A stretch of DNA of 64,000 bases, taken from NCBI RefSeq assembly GCF_014191355.1, contig NZ_JACHWM010000001.1, forward strand, positions 124,001 through 188,000. Reading direction: 5' to 3'. A program made the position numbers and the translations under genes. Of this stretch, positions 38,684 to 49,586 are shown one piece after another. Source of the DNA: Methylobacterium sp. R2-1 (GTDB taxonomy: Bacteria; Pseudomonadota; Alphaproteobacteria; Rhizobiales; Beijerinckiaceae). Below the pieces are notes generated by a model. The model did no database searches. It had not been told where the DNA came from and saw nothing but the letters and a program-made list of their open reading frames with translations. The first letter of the stretch is position 1. Each line of letters opens with the position of its first letter.

Positions 38684-38893
38684 ATGCCGAAAGACCTCAA
38701 CGAACTTCGTGAGATCGAGCAGCTCCTGCGCCAAGCCGAGGAGCGATTGGGACCAGCCGCCACATTCAGACAGCGAACGCTTCTGCAGATGAGCTTGTTC
38801 GAGTTGCGGCGCGGATTACCGGCCGAGGGGGGGGAGGAGATGTCGCCTGTGGCCGGGGCGAGTCGCGACCAGCCAGACAAGGAAATGTCCTGA
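38684..38893 (+). CDS. 69-aa helical hypothetical protein
   Basis: A small soluble protein of unknown function. The ATG at 38684 has GAGG at 38672-38675 with an 8-base spacer; a GTG at 38675 is within that site and is less likely. The N-terminal ~45 residues (MPKDLNELREIEQLLRQAEERLGP and RQRTLLQMSLFELRRGL) form two amphipathic helices with charged heptads, likely a helical hairpin. The tail is polar and disordered. It has no neighbours in transcription and borders the AT-rich gap. It may be a lineage-restricted gene. Confidence 0.55.
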   Translation: MPKDLNELREIEQLLRQAEERLGPAATFRQRTLLQMSLFELRRGLPAEGGEEMSPVAGASRDQPDKEMS

Positions 38894-39064
38894 AGCCACG
38901 CCCTCGATCGAAGGCAGGGACCGAGAAAGCCGACCACGGCAACGCCAGACGCGAACAAGCTTGTTCGACGTCACGCCGACCTTCGGCGTTCGCGAGAGAA
39001 AACTCCGACGACACTCGCCGGTGCCTCACGTCCTGAATTAGTCCTGCTGCGCCCTCGGTCGGAG

Positions 39065-41800
<2,736 letters not shown>

Positions 41801-41960
41801 CAGGCCCTACCCATCCCTCACACATGGCCGCCGCACTTAGCCGCTTCGAGCCCTGTGGGTCGTCAAATGCCGCGCCCTTTGCCGGAGCATTGCCGGACAA
41901 TGGTGCATAAACCGTGGCGCCTGAACGACTTCGCCGTCCCATGCGGAACCGGATCGAGCC

Positions 41961-43028
41961 TCAGGCGGCCCGGCGGCGCAGGCGAAGCACGAAACCGATG
42001 ACCTCCGCAACTGCGCGATAGTGCTCGGCGGGAATCTCCTGATCAACCTCGACCGTGGCGTGCAGGGCGCGGGCGAGCGGCGGGTTCTCCAACACCGGCA
42101 CGTCGTGCTCGGCGGCCACGGCACGGATGCGCAGCGCCAGCGAATCGACGCCCTTGGCGACGCAGATCGGAGCGGCCATGCCGGTCTCGTAGCGCAAGGC
42201 CACGGCGAAGTGGGTCGGGTTCGTGACGATCACGGTCGCGGTGGGCACGGCGGCCATCATCCGCTTCTTCACCCGTGCCTGACGCAGCTGACGGATCCGG
42301 GCCTTCACCTCGGGGCTGCCCTCGCTCTCCTTATGCTCCTGCTTCATCTCCTCCTTGGTCATGCGCAGGCGCGTGTGCCAGCGGTGCCGCTGGTACAGCG
42401 CATCGCCGAGCGCGATGGCGGCGTAGACCGCGAGCATGCCGCCCATCATCTTGAGGGCAAGTGTGAGGGTACTCTGGAGTGCCGCGCCCGGATCGAGCTG
42501 GGCGAAGGACTCGGCCCGGTCGTGCTCGTTCCACAGGATCGTCCCGGCAATCGTGCCGACCACGACGATCTTGGCGAGCCCTTTGCCGAAATTGACCCAG
42601 GCATCCATGCCGAGCAGGCGCTTGGCGCCGGCCATCGGCGAGATGCGCGCGAATTTCGGCATCAGGCTCTCAGCGGTGAAGATCGGCCGGTGCTGGATCA
42701 GTCCGGCGGCGATGGCCGCAAGCATCGCAATGCCCAGCGGGACCGCGAGCGCCTTGGCGCAGACCAAAGCCGCACCGAAGGCGACGCCGAGATAGGTGCC
42801 CCCGTCCGAGGACAAGGCGCCGGCATGTTCGAGGAAGCCGCGCATGTCGCGGGTCAGGCCTTCAGCGGCCGGACGGGCCGACAGCATCAGGACGAGGGTG
42901 AAGGCCGCCAGGATGAAGAAGGTGTTGATCTCGGGGGAGTTAGGCACGTCGCCGCGCTCGATCGCTTGCTCGATGCGCCGCGGCGTCGGGTCTTCGGTCT
43001 TGTCCTCGTCGTCGGTCTCGTCGGACAC
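41961..43028 (-). CDS. flhB: Flagellar export gate/switch protein
   Basis: Part of the flagellar type III export apparatus; it switches substrate from rod/hook to filament. It is 355 aa with four TM helices between residues 35 and 215. The cytoplasmic C-terminal domain self-cleaves within NPTHFA (about residue 270), which is present. The N-terminus has EDKTEDPTPRRIEQAIERGDVPNS, as in all FlhB. It ends the flgBC-fliEQR-flhB operon and lies 39 bp after fliR, with cckA 160 bp further downstream. Confidence 0.97.
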   Translation of the reverse strand: MSDETDDEDKTEDPTPRRIEQAIERGDVPNSPEINTFFILAAFTLVLMLSARPAAEGLTRDMRGFLEHAGALSSDGGTYLGVAFGAALVCAKALAVPLGIAMLAAIAAGLIQHRPIFTAESLMPKFARISPMAGAKRLLGMDAWVNFGKGLAKIVVVGTIAGTILWNEHDRAESFAQLDPGAALQSTLTLALKMMGGMLAVYAAIALGDALYQRHRWHTRLRMTKEEMKQEHKESEGSPEVKARIRQLRQARVKKRMMAAVPTATVIVTNPTHFAVALRYETGMAAPICVAKGVDSLALRIRAVAAEHDVPVLENPPLARALHATVEVDQEIPAEHYRAVAEVIGFVLRLRRRAA

Positions 43029-43067
43029 CGGTTCAGGCTCCTCCGTTCCGGATCAGCGTAACGACGA

Positions 43068-43844
43068 TCAGCGCCCGAGGAACGCGCCGAGATAGCGGCC
43101 GAGATCGTCGAGGAACAGCCCCATGATGAGGCTCAGCGCTCCGACGAACAACATCATGCCGATCAGCACCGAGGCGGGCACCGCCAGGAAGAACACCTGC
43201 AGCTGCGGCATCAGCCGGGAGAGCACGCCGAGCCCGAGATTGAACAGGATGCCGAAGACGATGAAGGGGCCGGAAATCCGCACTGCCAATGCGAAGCCGC
43301 GGCTGAACGCATCGAGCGCCAGTTTGGCGGCATCTGCCATGGCCGGTACGTTGCTCGGCGGCAGCAGGAGGTAGCTGCGCCCGATCGCTTCGAGGGCGAC
43401 GTGGTGCAGGTCGGTCGCCATGATGAGGGTGACGCCGAGCAGCGCCAGGAGGTTTCCGAGCGCCGCCTGTTGTCCGCCCATCGTCGGATCGACGGTCATG
43501 GCGTAGGACAGGCCGAGCTGCTGCGAAATCACCGTGCCGGCGGTCTGGAGCGCGGCAACGATCATGCGCACGCATAGGCCCAGCATCAGCCCAATCAGGA
43601 TCTCGCCAAACAGGAGCCCGATCAGGGCAGGGGCTGCCAACGCGGCGTTGCCCGTCGGCAGCATTGGCCGCACCGTGGGGAACAGCACCAGCGTCACGAG
43701 CAGGGCGAGGGCGAGCCGGATGCGGCCTGCGATGAGCTGCTCGCCGAGACCCGGCATCAGCATGATCAACGTGCCGACGCGGGCGAAGGTGATGAGGAAG
43801 GCCGCCGCGAGGCCGGGCAGCAGCAGGTCGAGCGGCGTGGTCAT
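43068..43844 (-). CDS. fliR: Flagellar export apparatus protein FliR
   Basis: Inner-membrane core component of the flagellar export gate, 258 aa from the ATG at 43844, with about five to six hydrophobic segments. The family signs GLAAAFLITFARVGTLIMLMPGLG (N-terminal), GEILIGLMLGLCVRMIV and the conserved central loop with SQQLGLSYAMTVDP are all present. It assembles with FliP and FliQ. It is in line with fliQ (45 bp upstream) and flhB (39 bp downstream) in one operon. Confidence 0.96.
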   Translation of the reverse strand: MTTPLDLLLPGLAAAFLITFARVGTLIMLMPGLGEQLIAGRIRLALALLVTLVLFPTVRPMLPTGNAALAAPALIGLLFGEILIGLMLGLCVRMIVAALQTAGTVISQQLGLSYAMTVDPTMGGQQAALGNLLALLGVTLIMATDLHHVALEAIGRSYLLLPPSNVPAMADAAKLALDAFSRGFALAVRISGPFIVFGILFNLGLGVLSRLMPQLQVFFLAVPASVLIGMMLFVGALSLIMGLFLDDLGRYLGAFLGR

Positions 43845-43889
43845 GCCGGCTCATCCTACACGCTCGGTCGGGCCCGCGCTGCTGCTCCA

Positions 43890-44156
43890 TTACCCGCCCG
43901 CGGCGATCCGGGCGGCGATCCGGGCCATGTAGGCGGCCATGGCGTCGCCGATGAAGGGCAGCATCAGGAGCATCACCCCGAAAACCGCGACGATCTTCGG
44001 CACGTAGATGAGAGTCTGCTCCTGGATCTGCGTCAGCGCCTGGAACAGCGATACGATCAGGCCGACGACGAGAGCAACGATCATCAGCGGCCCCGCCACC
44101 TTCAGGAAGACGAAGATGCCATCGCGGGCGATGTCGAGGATGGCGAGGCCGGTCAT
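43890..44156 (-). CDS. fliQ: Flagellar export apparatus protein FliQ
   Basis: An 88-aa two-helix protein of the export gate core. The ATG at 44156 (MTGLAILDIARDGIFVFLKVAGP) is preferred over the frame extension to 44201. Helix 1 (about 15-38) is FLKVAGPLMIVALVVGLIVSLFQA and helix 2 (about 50-72) is PKIVAVFGVMLLMLPFIGDAM, linked by LTQIQEQTLIYV, which is highly conserved. It precedes fliR and follows fliE. Confidence 0.96.
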   Translation of the reverse strand: MTGLAILDIARDGIFVFLKVAGPLMIVALVVGLIVSLFQALTQIQEQTLIYVPKIVAVFGVMLLMLPFIGDAMAAYMARIAARIAAGG

Positions 44157-44240
44157 GGTCTTGGAACTTCTCGCCTGATCATGGAGCGTTCGATGGAGCA
44201 TCCCTCACCCGTGCTCGGGAAAGAGGGAATCAAAACGGAA

Positions 44241-44564
44241 TCAGATCGGCATCCGCATGATCTCTTCGTAGGCCGAGATCACGCGATCGCGCACGGCGAC
44301 CAGGGTCTGGAGGGCGGTCTCGCTCTCGGCGACGGCGGTGACGACGTCCACCACGTTGGCCTTGCCCGCCGCTGCGGAGAGGGCGGCACGGTCGGCCTGC
44401 GCGCCGGATTGAGCCACGCTGTCGAGGCTCTGCTGCAGGAAGCCGGTGAAGCCGCCCGGGGCAGTAAGCCCTTGAGCCATACCCTGAGCGGGCTTCGCGG
44501 CGCCTGGGCGGGCGAGGCTCTGAGCCGCGCCGTAGGCGCCGGCGGCGAAGGCGGAGGTCGTCAT
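44241..44564 (-). CDS. fliE: Flagellar hook-basal body protein FliE
   Basis: A 107-aa rod-adaptor protein, exported through the flagellar apparatus, linking the MS ring to the rod. It is secreted without a signal peptide. The C-terminal helices (VDVVTAVAESETALQTLVAVRDRVISAYEEIMRMPI) carry the FliE motif, ending typically IMRMPI. The N-terminus is Ala/Gly-rich and disordered. Its ATG lies 5 bp after the flgC stop, so the two are translated together. Confidence 0.95.
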   Translation of the reverse strand: MTTSAFAAGAYGAAQSLARPGAAKPAQGMAQGLTAPGGFTGFLQQSLDSVAQSGAQADRAALSAAAGKANVVDVVTAVAESETALQTLVAVRDRVISAYEEIMRMPI

Positions 44565-44569
44565 CGGGG

Positions 44570-44980
44570 CTACGCCTTCAGGATCTCGAGGGTGCGGGAG
44601 ATCATCCGCCGCGTGGCGGTCACCATGTTGAGGTTGGCCTCATACGAGCGCTGGGCCTCGCGCATGTCCATGTTCTCGATCAGCCCGTTGACGTTGGGCA
44701 GGCGCACCTCGCCGCGGGCATCCGCGGCCGGGTTGCCGGGATCGTGCTTGGTGCGGAACGGCGTAGGATCGCGCCGCACCCGGCCGGCTTCGATGACGCT
44801 GGCGTTCAACTCGCGGTCGAAGCGGTTCGTGAAGGTCGGAATCTTGCGGCGATAGGGATCGCCGCCGGCGGTTTGAGCCGTCGAATCGGCGTTGGCGATG
44901 TTCTCGGCGATGATGCGCATCCGGCCGGACTGCGCCTTGAGGCCGGAAGCGGCGATGCCGAGGCTCTTCAGGAAATCCAT
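44570..44980 (-). CDS. flgC: Flagellar basal-body rod protein FlgC
   Basis: A 136-aa proximal-rod protein exported by the flagellar apparatus. It has the flagellar rod signature in the N-terminus (LGIAASGLKAQSGRMRIIAENIANADS) and the matching C-terminal helix (NMVTATRRMISRTLEILKA). The middle has a short beta-rich insert with PYRRKIPTF. It lies between flgB (21 bp upstream) and fliE (5 bp downstream) in the operon. Confidence 0.96.
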   Translation of the reverse strand: MDFLKSLGIAASGLKAQSGRMRIIAENIANADSTAQTAGGDPYRRKIPTFTNRFDRELNASVIEAGRVRRDPTPFRTKHDPGNPAADARGEVRLPNVNGLIENMDMREAQRSYEANLNMVTATRRMISRTLEILKA

Positions 44981-45001
44981 GACAGTCTCCGCTTACGGGC
45001 T

Positions 45002-45418
45002 TCAGCGCTTGCCGACGGCGATCTTCAGGGCGTCGAGGCTCTTCTGGTAGAGCGAGGCGACGAGCTGATAGTCGGCTTGGTTGTCGCCGGCCTTCATCAT
45101 CTCCTCCTCCAGGTTGACCCCGTTGCCGGAGGGACGGACCTCGAAACCCTTGAAGCGGCGCGGATCGGCATTCGGCCCGGCGCTCGCCGACATCCCGATA
45201 TGCGCGGAGTCGGTGCGGGCGACGCCATCGCCTCCGATGGAGGCTCCGAGCGGCGCGGCGAGACCGGCGGAGGCTGCCGAGGGCTCGCCCAGGTCGCGCG
45301 GGCGAAAGCCCGCCATGTCGGCGTTGGCGACGTTCTCGGCGAGCAAGGCTTGGCGCGCCTGATGCCAGTGCATCCGGGTGCGCAGCATGCCGAGCAGGGG
45401 CAGGTCGGTGAGCGACAT
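45002..45418 (-). CDS. flgB: Flagellar basal-body rod protein FlgB
   Basis: A 138-aa proximal-rod protein and first gene of the operon. The ATG at 45418 has GAGG 5 bases upstream; a frame open to 45592 reads across the intergenic region and is rejected. N-terminus: MLRTRMHWHQARQALLAENVANADMAGFRPRDL, including the rod signature ENVANADMAGFRP. C-terminus: LVASLYQKSLDALKIAVGKR. The perfect CtrA box at 45502-45517 lies about 85 bp upstream, so the operon should be cell-cycle controlled. Confidence 0.95.
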   Translation of the reverse strand: MSLTDLPLLGMLRTRMHWHQARQALLAENVANADMAGFRPRDLGEPSAASAGLAAPLGASIGGDGVARTDSAHIGMSASAGPNADPRRFKGFEVRPSGNGVNLEEEMMKAGDNQADYQLVASLYQKSLDALKIAVGKR

Positions 45419-45501
45419 GTTGCCTCGGAGCCGGCGCGGCGGATGGCGAAATTCGAGAGGGGCCGCAGACCCGGACCCGGCAGAAACTGCCGCTCCTATG
45501 G

Positions 45502-45517
45502 TTAAGGAGCCGTTAAC
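45502..45517. promoter_or_regulatory. CtrA-binding site (TTAA-N7-TTAAC)
   Basis: TTAA (45502-45505), spacer GGAGCCG, TTAAC (45513-45517) match the CtrA consensus exactly. It lies in the 299-bp divergent gap between flgB (-) and fliO (+), 85 bp from the flgB start. CtrA is known to activate early flagellar operons in Caulobacter and relatives. The gap holds no gene. Confidence 0.72.
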
Positions 45518-45717
45518 CGGGCAAATCCTGCCGAGTGCTCTCAGCGCCGCACCACGCTGCCAAAGGTCGAGAAAGTTTGGTGCGGGGCGCACCGAGTTGT
45601 TAACGAAGTGTCAGCCTTTGTTGCCGGGCGGCGAGGCGGCGGCGATAATCGAGCCTTGTATTGCGTGGGGCCGAGATCGCGTCGCCTGCCGGCTCCAGTC
45701 ACCGCTGGCCGTAGGGG

Positions 45718-47049
45718 ATGACGTCGGAGCCCCGACTACGAAAGACGCGGGTCTTGCAAGCGTTCTTCAGTTCCGAGGGCTCCTACGCCCTGCAGTTCCT
45801 GGTGATCTTCCTCGTCATCCTGGTGCTGTTCCTGATCGCGGCGCTGCTGTTCATGCGGCTGTCGGGGCGCGGTCTCACGCTCTCGGCGGGAACCGGCCAA
45901 CGCGGACGCCAACCGCGACTCGGCATCGTCGACATCTACGAACTCGATCGGCAACGGCAGCTCATCTTGCTGCGGCGGGACAACGTGGAGCACCTGCTCC
46001 TGGTCGGTGGCCCCAACGACGTCGTGGTCGAGCGCCATATTCAGCGCGGGGCGGGGAGCCGCTACGCACCGGAGGGTCATGCGCGATCAGGCGAGATCGG
46101 CGCGCCCGAACCCGGCGGGCTGGAGCCACCGCGGAGCGATCCGTTTCTCGACTCGCCGATGCCCCCGACCTTTGCGATGCCGGAGGTGGTGCCGCCTGCC
46201 GTTCCCGGGGCTCCGCCCGCTTCCGATCGGGCGCCGCCCCTCGATCCCGGCCTGTTCGAGCCCGAGATTTCGCCCGCCGACGTCCCGCCCCGACCGGTCA
46301 CGCCGGTCAGCCGCCTGATGCGGCGCACCGCGCCACCAGTGGTCAGCCCGCGCTCGGAAGCTGCGTCCGAGCGCAGTCCCCGACCTGAAGCCGTCGCGTC
46401 TGCACGGGCGCAGGCCCCCATGCCCGAGCCGGCGCCGGTCATGGCCAGTCGTGAACCGAGGTCGGTCGATCCGGCTGTTCTTTCCGACATGGCACGACAG
46501 CTCCAGGTCGCGCTGAAGCGTCCCTCGTCCGCTGTCACGCCGCCGCCCGGGGGCACCCACGAAATGCCCCTTCCGCCGTCGGCCCCGAAGCCGGCCGAAC
46601 CGGGGCCTTCCCAGCCCGATCCCGTGGCGGCAGCCATGGCGGCAATGGCCGCGCCGGTTGAGTCGGCGCAACCCGTTCCTGCTTTGCCGCCGCCTGTCTC
46701 AGACGAGACGGAGCCAGCGCCGGCTTCGATCGTGACTTCGCCCCACTCCGAGCCGGATTTGGAGCCGAGGCCTGAGCCGAAGTCAGCGGCACCCGCCAAG
46801 CCCGTCGCGCCGCCTCAATTCGTTGCGCCGCCCAAACCCGAGCCGGCCAAGTCTGAACCTCCCAGGCCCGAATCTCCCAGGTCTGAACCGTCCAAGGCCG
46901 TACCAGCGAGGTTCGAACCGCCGAAACCTGAGCCGTCGAAACCCGACTCGTCCGAGCCGGGTGCCCAGGGGCAGAACCCGTTCTCCGTGGAGGAGATCGA
47001 AGCGGAGTTCGCCCGCCTTCTCGGGCGCCCGCTCGACACCAAGAACTGA
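45718..47049 (+). CDS. fliO: FliO-like flagellar biosynthesis protein with long Pro-rich tail
   Basis: A 443-aa inner-membrane protein that aids assembly of the FliP-FliR export core. The start at 45718 is the first ATG; GGGG just upstream is weak. One TM helix (about 25-46: ALQFLVIFLVILVLFLIAALLFM) is followed by the FliO domain (RLGIVDIYELDRQRQLILLRRDNVEHLLLVGG, about 65-100), as in the known family. The remaining ~330 residues are low-complexity Pro/Ala/Glu/Ser, with repeats of PKPEPS and PRPESPRSEPSK near the end, far longer than usual. It is divergent from the flgB operon. Confidence 0.85.
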   Translation: MTSEPRLRKTRVLQAFFSSEGSYALQFLVIFLVILVLFLIAALLFMRLSGRGLTLSAGTGQRGRQPRLGIVDIYELDRQRQLILLRRDNVEHLLLVGGPNDVVVERHIQRGAGSRYAPEGHARSGEIGAPEPGGLEPPRSDPFLDSPMPPTFAMPEVVPPAVPGAPPASDRAPPLDPGLFEPEISPADVPPRPVTPVSRLMRRTAPPVVSPRSEAASERSPRPEAVASARAQAPMPEPAPVMASREPRSVDPAVLSDMARQLQVALKRPSSAVTPPPGGTHEMPLPPSAPKPAEPGPSQPDPVAAAMAAMAAPVESAQPVPALPPPVSDETEPAPASIVTSPHSEPDLEPRPEPKSAAPAKPVAPPQFVAPPKPEPAKSEPPRPESPRSEPSKAVPARFEPPKPEPSKPDSSEPGAQGQNPFSVEEIEAEFARLLGRPLDTKN

Positions 47050-47062
47050 GTGAAAGCCGACC

Positions 47063-47096
47063 CAAAGATCCGCATTCAGCCCCCAAAGATCCGCAT
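47063..47096. repeat. Left paired 13-bp repeats of the island
   Basis: CAAAGATCCGCAT occurs twice in direct orientation (47063-47075 and 47084-47096), directly after fliO. Inverted copies lie at the right end of the island (49850-49862 with one mismatch, 49916-49928 exact). The symmetry suggests transposase or recombinase binding sites. Confidence 0.7.
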
Positions 47097-47212
47097 CGAT
47101 AAAACCTAAGAGAAAGGGCTGCCGTGACCTCGGCGGCCCTTCCACGGTTTTGACATTGAGGCTGGGGCGGCCAGGCAACGACGATAGGCTGCGCCGGTCG
47201 AGCACTGGAGGC

Positions 47213-47879
47213 CTATGCCGCCGCGATTACCGGCAACTCGTCGAGCCTGGTGGTGTAGCGCGGCGAGCGCATCTCGAACTTCGTCGACCAATCGCGCTTC
47301 TGCGAAAGCCCGGCCGCGGCCGGCACCACCGCCCCGCGGCCGAACCGGCTGTTGCAGGCATCGAGCGCCGCTATCAGAGCCGCCCCGCGCTCGGGGTCGA
47401 GCTGGCCGAAGCCCGGAAGGGCCCTCTGCGAGCTTGCCAGTGGCACGAGGTCGGTCGTGACTACGCCGGTCTTGGAATAGCGGTAGCCGTCGCGCCAGAC
47501 CTTGCGCACGGCGTGCGTCGCCGCCTTCACCAGCACCAGCGTGTCGTTCGAGGCCTCGGGAAGGGTCACCACCAGGGTTGGCGAAGCTAAGGGTGACCTG
47601 GGGGCCCTGGCGACGCCAGACCTTGAAGCTCCGATCGCCGTCGATATCGGCCACTACGACATCGCCGTTGCGCGGCGTCAGCTAGCGGTCGACCACCGCG
47701 AGGTCACCGTCGAAGAGGCGGGCGAGCACCTTGCTGTCGCCCGCGACCCGTACGAGGAAGGTGGTGGGCCGGTTGGCGATCAGCAGTCGCTGCAGGTCGA
47801 TCCCCTCCTCGACGAAGTCGTCGGCCGGGCTGGGAAAGCCCGCGCCGTTCGCATATCGCAGCTTGGCCGCAAAACGTGG
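47213..47879 (-). pseudogene. umuDC relic with internal deletion
   Basis: Remains of an SOS mutagenesis polymerase (Pol V type). From 47879 down, the frame reads GFPSPADDFVEEGIDLQRLL, then TTFLVRVAGDSKV and FDGDLAVVDR, which is UmuD around its catalytic Ser. A TAG stop (47682-47684) breaks it, then LTPRNGDVVVADIDGD continues. Near 47570 the frame passes straight into UmuC C-terminus: TLPEASNDTLVLV, DGYRYSKTGVVTTDLVPL, LDACNSRFGRGAVV and SPRYTTRLDELPV, stop at 47213. No start codon is left (TGA at 47880-47882), the C-terminal half of UmuD and the whole UmuC catalytic palm are missing. It is not functional. Confidence 0.88.
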
Positions 47880-47920
47880 TCACAGCCCTATCCTATGGGT
47901 CAATCCCAACTTCAGCCCGC

Positions 47921-47958
47921 ATCGGCAACGATCCTCGGTCTGCGGGATCGTTGCCGAT
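47921..47958. repeat. 14-bp perfect inverted repeat
   Basis: ATCGGCAACGATCC and GGATCGTTGCCGAT pair perfectly around a 10-base loop, between the umuD relic and the HEPN gene. A second short inverted repeat (GAATGC-N6-GCATTC) follows at 47966-47983. They may be operators or terminator-like stems; no T-run follows. Confidence 0.6.
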
Positions 47959-48009
47959 CATGTTGGAATGCAACTTAGCATTCACCCCGCGACTTGGATG
48001 GAAGGCAGA

Positions 48010-48038
48010 TTGTAAGGGTAGGAAAACCATCACATAAG
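48010..48038 (+). promoter_or_regulatory. Candidate promoter of the HEPN-like gene
   Basis: TTGTAA (48010-48015), 17 bases, CATAAG (48033-48038). The expected start of transcription is near 48045, about 50 bases upstream of the ATG at 48096. The match is moderate. Confidence 0.4.
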
Positions 48039-48095
48039 CATCCGCCGGACCGATCCAAACCTTCGCCGCAACCCTGATGCTCGGACTAGAGATAC

Positions 48096-49586
48096 ATGAC
48101 GCCTGACCAGGAAAATCTTTGCCGGCAGGCGCTCAATGGGATGAAGACCATTAGCCTCGTGGGTCCACTCCCACATGATTCCGATGGTCTCACAAGCGTC
48201 CTCCGGCAGCATGGACTGCTTACGGCTTCTATCAATCCGATCCAGGGGACGGCGACCGGGTTCACCGCCGCCGGCCTTGGGGCGATAGACGCCCTCGCGA
48301 AGACCTTCCGTCCGAACCTTAGCCAGATTAGCCGTCGTGCGAGCAACTCCACGATAGCCAAGCTCATCGGCAGCGAGATGATGAAGGCTTGGATCGGTCT
48401 CGAAGCTTCATCCCTCACGCAACCGGATTTTGATGGGCTGCAAGCGGCGATCGACACTTGGTTCGGCACGCTCACGCATGTGCGCGAGCACCTCGTGGTC
48501 TGCACCCTATTTCCATACGCCATCCCAGGCTTTACCGTTGGGCCAGTGACCTTCCGGCATCTCTCGGAGCTGCCGGCCGACGGCTTTGGGGTTTCGCACG
48601 AGGAATTTTGGCCGAAGGAGCCGCCCGTCTGGCGGCAATGGTTCCGAGATGTCTGGGCCGCCATCCGAAGGAAGCCGGTCCCGCGCCCGGAAGTGGGTGG
48701 GTTTCGGTTTTCTGAGCTTGTTCGGTTCGCGAGCGAACGCGCAGCTCCATGGGTCGCCTTCGTCAAGGTGACCAGAAGGCCGCCCGAGGAATCAACGCGA
48801 GCCGCCGACCTTTCTACGGACATCGCCCTGGCGGCGATCCAGTTGATTTCACCGGGCAACGATATGCGGGGCATCTCTCGCGCCTCCGCGCGAGCCGCTC
48901 CGGTATGGAGGGCTGACGTCTCGCGGGTGGAGGGCGGTGGCTTCAGCATGGGAACGCGCAGTCAGGTGCCTGCTGTCGCGCGCCCGCCCGAGCTGATCGA
49001 GGCTCACATCGATCAGGTCGAGCCAGCCCTCCGCTCGATGGGACAGCGTCTCGGGGCGTTCCTCGACGCATCAAGTCCAGTTCCGGATCTCGACGAGGCT
49101 TGGTGTAACGCGGCCTACTGGTATCATGAAGCGTTGGCCGAGACACTCGATACAGTTGCGGTTGCGAAGCTGGAGACGGCGATAGAGGTGCTCTTCCGCG
49201 CCGAGAACATGAGCGGGAGCAAGCGGCGGGTTAATGAAAGCTTCGACGTGTTCTTCGGCCTGAAGCGCACCGATCCGCTGACGCCAAGCACCACGATGAC
49301 CGTGGAGCAATTCTCTGAAGCGATAACAACGGCGCGCTCGCGGGTGCTTCACGGCACTTGGCCGACCCTCCAATTCGATCTTCCAGCCAACAAGAGTAGT
49401 CAGACGGTCAGCTACGGTGATGTCGAGCTCGTCGCTCGAACACTGCTCGTGAATTTCTCGATCTATTTGGACGACTACATCGCGGCAGGCAGTCCCGCCG
49501 ACACCACCGACGCATTCTTCGAATGGATTAAAGCGAGGCGCTCCACCCAATCTGCTAGCGCAACCGCAGCGCCGACGGGACTTTGA
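48096..49586 (+). CDS. Putative HEPN-domain protein (Apea-like), function unknown
   Basis: A 496-aa soluble protein with no signal peptide or membrane segment. The C-terminal ~150 residues look like an Apea-like HEPN domain: helix EAWCNAAYWYHEALAETLDTVAVAKLETAIEVLFR, then an Arg/Lys loop and the signature ARSRVLHGTW, which holds R414-x4-H419. HEPN domains with R-x4-6-H are RNases in many toxins, CRISPR effectors and defence proteins; whether this is one cannot be proven here. The N-terminal 300 residues (for example TLFPYAIPGFTVGPVTFRHLSELPAD) match nothing I know. Base usage has more A/T than neighbours. The gene is alone in an island bounded by inverted 13-bp repeats. It may be a defence or stress gene. 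Confidence 0.72.
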   Translation: MTPDQENLCRQALNGMKTISLVGPLPHDSDGLTSVLRQHGLLTASINPIQGTATGFTAAGLGAIDALAKTFRPNLSQISRRASNSTIAKLIGSEMMKAWIGLEASSLTQPDFDGLQAAIDTWFGTLTHVREHLVVCTLFPYAIPGFTVGPVTFRHLSELPADGFGVSHEEFWPKEPPVWRQWFRDVWAAIRRKPVPRPEVGGFRFSELVRFASERAAPWVAFVKVTRRPPEESTRAADLSTDIALAAIQLISPGNDMRGISRASARAAPVWRADVSRVEGGGFSMGTRSQVPAVARPPELIEAHIDQVEPALRSMGQRLGAFLDASSPVPDLDEAWCNAAYWYHEALAETLDTVAVAKLETAIEVLFRAENMSGSKRRVNESFDVFFGLKRTDPLTPSTTMTVEQFSEAITTARSRVLHGTWPTLQFDLPANKSSQTVSYGDVELVARTLLVNFSIYLDDYIAAGSPADTTDAFFEWIKARRSTQSASATAAPTGL

